Origin: Gymnothorax reevesii | Lineage: Eukaryota > Chordata > Actinopteri > Anguilliformes > Muraenidae | Assembly: GCA_029721435.1 (NCBI GenBank) | Contig: CM056576.1 | Coordinates: forward strand, 74,975,876-75,039,875 | DNA: 64,000 nucleotides | Reading direction: 5' to 3' | Shown: piece after piece, positions 56,340-64,000 of the stretch | Numbering within the stretch: position 1 is the first letter of the stretch | How the letters are laid out: every line of letters begins with the position of its first letter | The notes under the pieces: model-generated | What the model saw: the letters and a program-made list of their open reading frames with translations, nothing else | What the model was told of the DNA's origin: nothing | The model's database searches: none | Position numbers and translations under genes: made by a program

Positions 56340-57620
56340 TTTTGGGTGGTTGCTAGGTGGTTGCTATGGTGTTCTGGGTGGTTGCTAGGTGGTTGCGATG
56401 GTGTTCTGGGTGGTTGCTAGGTGGTTGCTATGGTGTTCTGAGTGGTTGCTAGGGCGTTGCTAGGCAGTTGCTATGGTGTTCTGGGTGGTTGCAAGGCGGT
56501 TGCTATGGTGTTCTGGGTGGTTGCCAGGGCGTTGTTAGGCAGTTGCTATGGTGTTATGGGTGGTTGCTAGGTGGTTGCTATGGTGTTCTGGGTGGTTGCT
56601 AGGTGGTTGCTATGGTGTTCTGGGTGGTTGCTAGGGCATTGCATGGTGGTTACTATGGTGTTCTGTGTGGTTGCTAGGGCGTTGCTAGGCAGTTGCTATG
56701 GTGTTCTGGGTGGTTGCTATGGTGTTCTGGATGGTTGCTAGGTGGTTGCTATGGTGTTCTGGGTGGTTGCTAGGTGGTTGCTATGGTGTTCTGGGTGGTT
56801 GCTAGGTGGTTGCTATGGTGTTCTGGGTGGTTGCTAGGGCGTTGCTAGGCAGTTGCTATGGTGTTCTGGGTGGTTGCTAGGCGGTTGCTATGGTGTTCTC
56901 GGTGGTTGCTAGGGCGTTGTTAGGCAGTTGCATTGGTGTTTTGGGTGGTTGCTAGGTGGTTGCTTTGGTGTTCTGGGTGGTTGCTAGGTGGTTGCTATGG
57001 TGTTCTGGGTGGTTGCTAGGTGGTTGCTATGGTGTTCCGGGTGGTTGCTAGGCGGTTGCTATGGTGTTTTGGGTGGTTGCTAGGCGGTTGCTAAGGTGTT
57101 CTGGGTGGTTGCTAGGTGGTTGCTATGGTGTTCTGGGTGGTTGCTAGGCGGTTGCTATGGTGTTCTGGGTGGTTGCTAGGCGGTTGCTAAGGTGTTCTTG
57201 GTGGTTGCTAGGGCGTTGCTAGGCAGTTGCTATGGTGTTTTGGGTGGTTGCTGGGCGGTTACTATTGTTTTCTGGGTGGTTGCTAGGGCGTTGCTAGGCA
57301 GTTGCTATGGTGTTCTGGGTGGTTGCTAGGCGGTTGCTATGGTGTTCTGGGTGGTTGCTAGGGCGTTGCTAGGCAGTTGCCATGGTGTTTTGCGTGGTTG
57401 CTAGGTGGTTGCTATGGTGTTCTGGGTGGTTGCTAGGTGGTTGCTATGGTGTTCTGGGTGGTTGCTAGGTGGTTGCTATGGTGTTCTGGGTGGTTGCTAG
57501 GGCGTTGCTAGGCATTTGCTATGGTGTTCTGGGTGGTTGCTAGGTGGTTGCTATGGTGTTCTGGGTGGTTGCTAGGTGGTTGCTATGGTGTTCTGGGTGG
57601 TTGCTAGGTGGTTGCTATGG
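56340..57620 (+). repeat. Locally homogenised 32-bp unit with AGGTGG
   Basis: Runs of consecutive 32-bp units reading GCTAGGTGGTTGCTATGG, broken by only a few 43-bp units. This TG-type variant is scattered elsewhere, but here it occurs up to four in a row. This points to recent local spread of one monomer. Confidence 0.8.
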
Positions 57621-57884
57621 TGTTCTGGGTGGTTGCTAGGCAGTTGCTATGGTGTTCTTAGTGGTTGTTAGGGCGTTGCTAGGCGGTTGCTATGGTGTTC
57701 TGGGTGGTTGCTAGGGCGTTTGCTAGGCAGTTGCTTTGGTGTTCTGAGTGGTTGCTTGGCGGTTGCTATGGTGTTTTGGGTGGTTGCTAGGGCGTTGCTT
57801 GGCAGTTGCTATAGTGTTCTGGGTTGTTGCTAGGCAGTTGCTATGGTGTTTTGGGTGGTTGCTTGGCGGTTGCTATGGTGTTCT

Positions 57885-59322
57885 GAATATTTGCTTGGGC
57901 ATTGCTCGACAGTTGCTATGTTGTTCTTGTTGTTGCTAGGGCGTTGATGTGTCTTGTTTGGGGATCGAGTGAAAACTGGGAGAAGTAGTGAACCGTACGA
58001 TTACGAAATTATTTGGAATATTAACAAGGAAGGAAGGAGGGAAAGAAGGAACTAATCAGGGAAGTAAGGAAAGAAGGAATATAGGAAAAAAAGAAGGAAA
58101 TCAAAGGAAGGCAGGAAAGAACAAAGGAAAGAAGGCTAGGATGGATGGAAAGAAACAGAGGAATGAAGGAAAGAAGGAAGTAAAGAAGGAAGGAAAGGAA
58201 GAAGGGAAGAAGAAGGATTTAAGTAAAGATAGAAGGAAGGAAGGAAGGATGGAAGTGAGGAAGAAGAAATGAAAAACAGAAGGAAAGAGAGAACGAAGGA
58301 AAGAAAAAGTAAAGAAAGGAAGAGGGAAGGAAAGAGAGGGAAAGCAGAAAGAAGAAAGGAAGAAAGATAAGAAGAATATGAAGGAATGAAAGAAGGCATG
58401 AAGGAAGGAAAGAAAAACTAAGGAAGGTAGGAAAGAAAATTGGTAGGGAGGAAGGATGAAAGGCAGGATAGAAGGAAGTAAAGTAGGAAAGAAGGAATGA
58501 ATAAAGGAAGGAAGGAACGAAGGAAAGAAATAGGAGGGAAAAAGAAAGAAGGAATGACAGAAAATAGAAGGAAGGAAAGCAGTAAGGAAGCTGTAGTCTC
58601 AAGAGAGCCAGATTGTAGTCTCACAGCCTGAGAAACTGACAGTTACAGTAGGTGGTCAGAACACCTGGCACAAGATTCCATTTGCTTAATGGCCCTATTG
58701 TGATGTCATAATGCCAATGTTAAGTCTATGGGGGGGAAAAATGTATAGTTTTTTATTAATAACTCAAAAAGTATAAAAGTTACAAAGATGAAAAATACAT
58801 TGCACAGGTGTCCTAAGTAAGACCTACGCAACGCAGTTTGAATGAAGTTTCTACGATAAACGGTTGAGGCCGCATTAAGTGTGTTAGAAGAATAATAATA
58901 ATAACTAGATAATGTAATTCCAGGGAATTACGTGTGCATTGAAAATGCAAAGTGTAGTTGCATAAGGTGGAGTTTGTAACATATCATTGCATTATGATAT
59001 TGGTAGCTACGTTTTTAGGAGGATAATTATGGTAGTGGTGAGGACTTTTATTTTGAAACAGATGTGGACTGAGGAAACAGTTTGCGGGAGTCATAGTTGA
59101 TGACAACTGTCATATGGAAATTTTTAATAGTGACATTTTTTAATAGTGAAAAATTGTAGTAAGGACATATATTTTGAGACAAAATTGGGCAGAAGAAACA
59201 GTTGCCGGAAGTCATAGTCGAAAACAATCAGGAGTTGGAATGGCTGAAAGGTTGATAAGTTGAGTAGCTTAAAAAGTTACATTTTTTTATTGTAATTTGA
59301 CATAATGAGGACTGGCTGTAAC
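57885..59322 (+). repeat. Complex spacer 13 (full)
   Basis: B link 57885-58027, purine tract 58028-58589, D block 58590-59322. A-subfamily markers in purine tract and D (GATGGAAGTGAGG, no GAATGGGAGG, CTATGGGGGGG, ACGTTTTTAGGAGG), but the link has GTACGATTACG like the B and spacer-1 groups. Short AAT run near 58890-58902, no outer left arm. The array that follows uses the A8-like entry (GCTAGAGTGTTGC near 59520) rather than the A2/A4 entry. Confidence 0.9.
58028..58589 (+). repeat. Polypurine GGAA/GAAA tract of spacer 13
   Basis: About 562 bp of nearly pure purine on the + strand, short variant. Open frames on both strands are low complexity and discounted. Confidence 0.93.
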
Positions 59323-62300
59323 AGTTGTTAGGCAGTTGCTATGGTGTTCTGTGTACTTGTGAGGGTGTTGCTAGGCAGCTGCTATCGTGTTCTGGGTGGT
59401 TGCTAGGGCATTGCTAGGCAGTTGCTATGGTGTTCTGGGTGGTTGATAGGGCGTTGCTAGGCGGTTGCTATGGTGATCTGGGTAGTTGCTAGGCGGTTGC
59501 TATGGCGTTCTGGGTGGTTGCTAGAGTGTTGCTATGGGGTTCTGGGTGGTTGCTAGGCGGTTGCTATGGCATTCTGGGTGGTTACTAGGGCTTTGCTAAG
59601 CAGTTGCTATGATGTTCTGGGTGGTTGCTAGGGCATTGCTAGGTGGGTGCTATGGTGTTCTGGGTGGTTGCTAGGGTGTTGCTAGGCAGTTGCTATGCTG
59701 TTCTGGGTGGTTGCGAGGCCGTTGCTATGGTGTTCTGGGTGGTTGCTATGGCATTGCTAGGCAGTTGCTGTTGTGTTCTGGGTGGTTGCTAGGCGGTTGC
59801 TAGGCAGTTGCTATGGTGTTCTGGGTGGTTGTTAGGGTGGTTGCTATGGCGTTCTGGGTGGTTGCTAGGGCATTGCTAAGCAGTTGCTATGGTGTTCTGG
59901 GTGGTTGGTAGGGTGTTGCTAGGCAGTTCCTATGGTGTTCCTGGTGGTTGCTAGGCGGTTGCTATGGTGTTCTGGGTGGTTGCTGGGGCGTTGCTAGGCG
60001 GTTGCTATGGTGTTCTGGGTGGTTGCTAGGGCGTTGCTATGGTGTTCTGGGTGGTTGCTAGGTGGTTGCTATGGTGTTCTGGGTGGTTGCTAGGGTGTTG
60101 CTATGGTGTTCTGGGTGGTTGTTAGGCGGTTGCTCTGGTGTTCTGGGTGGTTGCTAGGCGGTTGCTATAGTGTTCTGGGTGGTAGCAAGGCGGTTGCAGT
60201 GGTGTTCTGGGTGGTTGCTAGATCATTGCTAGGCAGTTGCTATGGTGTTCTGGGTTGTTGCTAGGCGGTTGCTATGGTGTTCTGGGTGGTTGCTAGGCGG
60301 TTGCTATGGTGTTCTGGGTGATTGCTAGGGCGTTGCTAGGCAGTTGCTATGGTGTTCTGATGGTTGCTAGGCGGTTGCTATGGTGTTCTGGGTGGTTGCG
60401 ATGGCGTTGCTTGGCAGTTGCTATGGTGTTCTGGGTGGTTGCTAGGGCGTTGCGATGGTGTTCTGGGTGGTAGCTAGGCGGTTGCTATTGTGTTCTGGGT
60501 GGTTGCTAGGCGGGTGCTATGGTGTTCTGGGTGGTTGCTAGGGCGTTGCTAGGCAGTTGCTATGGTGTGCTGGGTGGTTGCTAGGCGGTTGCTATGGTGT
60601 TCTGGGAGGTTGCTAGGGCATTGCTAGGCAGTTGCTATGGTGTTCTGGGTGGTTGCTAGGGCCTTGCTAAGCGGTTGCTATGGTGTTCTGGGAGGTTGCT
60701 AGGGCATTGCTAGGCTGTTGCTATGGTGTTCTGGGTGGTTGCTAAGGCGTTGCTAGGCGGTTGCTATGGTGTTCTGGGTGGTTGTTAGGGTGTTGCTAGG
60801 CAGTTGCTATGGTGTTCTGGGTGGTTGCTAGGCGGTTGCTATGGTGTTCTGGGTGGTTGCTAGGCGGTTGCTATGGTGTTCTGGGTGGTTGCTAGGGCGT
60901 TGATAGGCAGTTGCTATGGTGTTCTGATGGTTGCTAGGCGGTTGCTATGGTGTTCTGGGTGGTTGCTAGGGCATTGCTAGGCAGTTGCTATGGTGTTCTG
61001 GGTGGTTGCTAGGGCGTTGCTAGGCAGTTGCTAGGGTGTTCTCGGTGGTTGCTAGGCAGTTGCAAGGCGGTTGCTATGGTGTTTTGGGTGGTTGCCAGGG
61101 CGTTGCTAGGCAGTTGCTAGGGTGTTCTGGGTGGTTGCTAGGCAGTTGCTATGGTGTTCTGGGTGGTTGCTAGGGCGTTGTTAGGCGATTTTTATGGTGT
61201 TCTGGGTGGTTGCTAGGGCGTTGCTAGGCAGTTGCTATGGTGTTCTGGGTGGTTGCTAGGCGGTTGCTAAGGTGTTCTTGGTGGTTGCTAGGGCGTTGCT
61301 AGGCAGTTGCTATGGTGTTTTGGGTGGTTGCTGGGCGGTTGCTATGGTGTTCTGGGTGGTTGCTGGGGCGTTGCTAGGCGGGTACTATGGTGTGCTGGGT
61401 GGTTGCTAGGCGACTGCTATGGTGTTCTGGGTGGTTGATAGGGCGTTGCTAGGCAGTTGCTATGGTGTTTTGGGTGGTTGCTAGGCGGTTGCTATGGTGT
61501 TCTGGGTGGTTGCTAGGGTGTTGCTAGGCAGTTGCTATGGTGTTCTGGGTGGTTGCTAGGCAATTGCTATAGTGCTCTTGGTGGTTGTTAGGGCGTTGCA
61601 AGGCGGTTGCTATGGTGTTCTGGGTGGTTGATAGGCGGTTGCTATGGTGTTCTGGGTGGTTGCTAGAGCATTGCTAGGCAGTTGCAATGGTGTTTTGGGT
61701 GGTTGCTAGGCGGTTGCTATGGTGTTCTGATGGTTGCTAGGTGGTTGCTATGGTGTTCTTGGTGGTTGCTAGGGCGTTGCTAGGCAGTTGCTCTGGTGTT
61801 CTGGGTGGTTGCTAGGTGGTTGCTATGGTGTTCTGGGTGGTTGCTAGGGCGTTGCTAGGCAGTTGCTATGGTGTTCTGGGTAGTTGCTAGGCGGTTGCTA
61901 TGGTGTTCTGGGTGGTTGCTAGGGTATTGCTAGGCGGTTGCTATGGTGTACCTGGTGGTTGTTAGGGTGTTGCTAGGCAGTTGCTTTGGTGTTCTTCGTG
62001 GTTGCTAGGGCGTTGCTAGGCGGTTGCTATGGTGTTCTGGGTGGTTGCTAGGGCATTGCTAGGCAGTTGCTATGGTGTTCTGGGTGGTTGCCAGGGCATT
62101 ACTAGGCGGTTGCTATGGTGTTCTGGGTGTTTGCTAGGGCGTCGCTAGGCAGTTGCTATGGTGTTCGGGGTGGTTGCTAGGCGGTTGCTATGGTGTTCTG
62201 GGTGGTTGCTAGGGCGTTGCTAGGCAGTTGTTATGGTGTTCTGGATGGTTGCTAGGCGGTTGCTATGGTGTTCTGGGTGGTAGCTAGGCGGTTGCTATTG

Positions 62301-64000
62301 TGTTCTGGGTGGTTGTTTGGCGGTTGCTCTGGTGTTCTGAGTGGTTGCTAGGCGGTTGCTATGGTGTTCTGGGTGGTTGCTCGGGCGTTGCTAGGCAGTT
62401 GCTATGGAGTTCTGGGTGGTTGCTAGGCGGTTGCTATGGTGTTTTGGGTGGTTGCTAGGCGGTTGCTATGGTGTTCTGGGTGGTTGCAAGGGCCTTGCTA
62501 GGCAGTTGGTATGGTGTTCTGGGTGGTTGATAGGCGGTTGCTATGGTGATCTGGGTGGTTGCTAGGGCGTTGCTAGGCAGTTGCTATGCTGTGCTGGGTG
62601 GTTGCTAGGCGGTTGCTATGGTATTCTGGGAGGTTGCTAGGGCATTGCTAGGCGGTTGCTATGGTGTTCTGGGTGGTTGCTAGGGCCTTGCTTGGCGGTT
62701 GCTATGGTGTTCTGGGAGGTTGCTAGGGCATTGCTAGGCTGTTGCTATGGTGTTCTGGGTGGTTGCTAGGGCGTTGCTAGGCGGTTGCTATGGTGTTCTG
62801 GGTGGTTGTTAGGGTGTTGCTAGGCAGTTGCTATGGTGTTCTGGGTGGTTGCTAGGCGGTTGCTATGGTGTTCTGGGTGGTTGCTAGGGCGTTGCTAGGC
62901 AGTTGCTATGGTGTTTTTGGTGGTGGCTAGGTGGTTGCTATGATGTTCTGGGTGGTTGCTAGGGCATTGCTAGGCAGTTGCTATGGTGTTCTGGGTGGTT
63001 GCTAGGCGGTTGCTATGGTGTTCTGGGTGGTTGCTCGGGCGTTGCTAGGCAGTTGCTATGGCGTTCTGAGTGGTTGCTAGGCGGTTGCTATGGTGTTCTG
63101 GGTGGTTGCTAGGGCATTGCTAGGCAGTTGCTTTGGTGTTCTGGGTGGTTGCTAGGCTATTGCCATGGTGTTCTGGGTGGTTGCTAGGGCGTTGCTAGGC
63201 AGTTGCTATGGTGTTTTGGGTGGTTGCTAGGCGGTTGCTATGGTGTTCTGGGTGGTTGCTAGGGCGTTGCTAGGCAGTTGCTATGGTGTTCTGGGTGGTT
63301 GCTAGGGCGTTGCTAGGCAGTTGACATGGTGTTCTGTGTGGTTGCTAGGGCGTTGCTAGGCAGTTGCTATGGTGTTTTGGGTGGTTGCTAGGAGGTTGCT
63401 ATGGTGTTTTGGGTGGTTGCTAGGCGGTTGCCATGGTGTTCTGGGTGGTTGCAAGGGCCTTGCTAGGCAGTTGCTATGGTGTTCTGGGTGGTTGATAGGC
63501 GGTTGCTATGGTGTTCTGGGTGGTTGCTAGGGCGTTGCTAGGAAGTTGTTATGCTGTGCTGGGTGGTTGCTAGGCGGTTGCTATGGTATTCTGGGAGGTT
63601 GCTAGGGCATTACTAGGCGGTTGCTATGGTGTCCTGGGTGGGTGCTAGGGCCTTGCTAGGCGGTTGCTATGGTGTTCTGGGAGGTTGCTAGGGCATTGCT
63701 AGGCTGTTGCTATGGTGTTCTGGGTGGTTGCTAGGGCGTTGCTAGGCGGTTACTATGGTGTTCTGGGTGGTTGTTAGGGTGTTGCTAGGCAGTTGCTATG
63801 GTGTTCTGGGTGGTTGCTAGGCGGTTGCTATGGTGTTCTGGGTGGTTGCTAGGGCATTGCTAGGCAGTTGCTATGGTGTTTTTGGTGGTGGCTAGGTGGT
63901 TGCTATGATGTTCTGGGTGGTTGCTAGGGCATTGCTAGGCAGTTGCTATGGTGTTCTGGGTGGTTGCTAGGCGGTTGCTATGGTGTTCTGGGTGGTTGCT
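59323..64000 (+). repeat. Minisatellite array A13 (runs off the right edge)
   Basis: About 4.7 kb to the window end. Early landmarks match the A2/A4 order (GCTAGATCATTG near 60217, TTCTGATGG near 60355, and a second TTCTGATGG near 60925). From about 61.0 kb the order follows array A0 from ~3.5 kb (GGCGATTTTTATGG at 3691 / 61196; GGTGTACCTGG at 4451 / 61945). A 965-bp tandem duplication occupies the end. Confidence 0.95.
62398..64000 (+). repeat. Tandem duplication of 965 bp, second copy cut by window end
   Basis: GCAAGGGCCTTG occurs at 62486 and 63451; GTGTTTTTGGTGGTGG occurs at 62911 and 63876. Both offsets are 965 bp. GCTGTGCTGGG followed by GTATTCTGGGAGG is also present in both copies. 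Copy 1 is about 62398-63362. Copy 2 runs from 63363 past the window edge, so more copies may follow. Confidence 0.88.

Larger units (their letters stand above)
54417..57884 (+). repeat. Minisatellite array A12
   Basis: About 3.5 kb. It contains a 536-bp tandem duplication (54.6-55.7 kb) and a stretch from about 56.3 to 57.6 kb dominated by one 32-bp unit carrying AGGTGG. A frame-breaking extra T gives GGGCGTTTGCTAGG near 57716. The open frame 57748-57939 runs into the B link and is a by-product. Confidence 0.95.

Noticed and set aside
1..64000. Telomeric repeat or centromere protein B box
   Set aside because: I saw no TTAGGG runs; GCTAGGG only resembles it. I found no match to the CENP-B box core pattern in the units.

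Overview
This window is satellite-type DNA from a eukaryote. I found no protein-coding gene, no tRNA or rRNA gene, no CRISPR array and no intact transposon. Every open frame I checked is a by-product of repeat structure. A ray-finned (teleost) fish is my best guess: the GTTGCTAGG / TTCTGGGTGG minisatellite and the AAT-rich spacer resemble repeats I remember from fish genomic clones. That attribution is recollection, not evidence from this window, and a database search would be needed to settle it.

Layout. About 80% of the window is one G/T-rich minisatellite in a single orientation. It is built from three short modules: an 11-mer GTTGCTAGGnn, an 11-mer GTTGCTATGGT and a 10-mer GTTCTGGGTG. These join into 32-bp (11+21) and 43-bp (11+11+21) units, and alternation of the two gives a 75-bp period. 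The minisatellite is interrupted by nine full copies of a complex spacer, all in the same orientation, starting near 7791, 14592, 19523, 23893, 29096, 37158, 43156, 49574 and 57885. Each spacer has three parts: (B) a ~140-bp link that begins GAATATTTGCTTGGGC and ends AATATTAACAAGG; (C) a ~560-bp polypurine GGAA/GAAA tract; and (D) a ~730-980-bp A/T-rich block carrying an AAT microsatellite and an inverted repeat. Each D block re-enters the minisatellite through the same junction. Spacer plus adjoining minisatellite is therefore the amplified unit: a higher-order repeat (macrosatellite) of roughly 4.9 kb in its commonest form, varying from about 4.4 to 8.1 kb.

Four further spacers, at 42108, 48837, 53371 and 54306, are cut off on their 3' side and jump straight back into minisatellite. 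Three of these junctions match tandem duplications whose other breakpoint I can place upstream (offsets 1046, 426 and 1804 bp); the fourth has a probable match at 1679 bp. Other nested duplications (3.2 kb, 965, 675, 536, 248, 171 and 150 bp) show repeated unequal exchange or replication slippage at many scales. Sequence variants divide the spacers into subfamilies that are shuffled between left and right halves, which indicates recombination or gene conversion between units.

The most informative points are the exact duplication junctions, the mosaic spacers, the nested inverted repeat with its local expansion at 44161-44427, the CG/TG/CA pattern of monomer variants that suggests germline CpG methylation, and the ~10.7-bp module period. 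I see no cellular system encoded here. Any function (chromatin, replication or transcription of the satellite) is inference.
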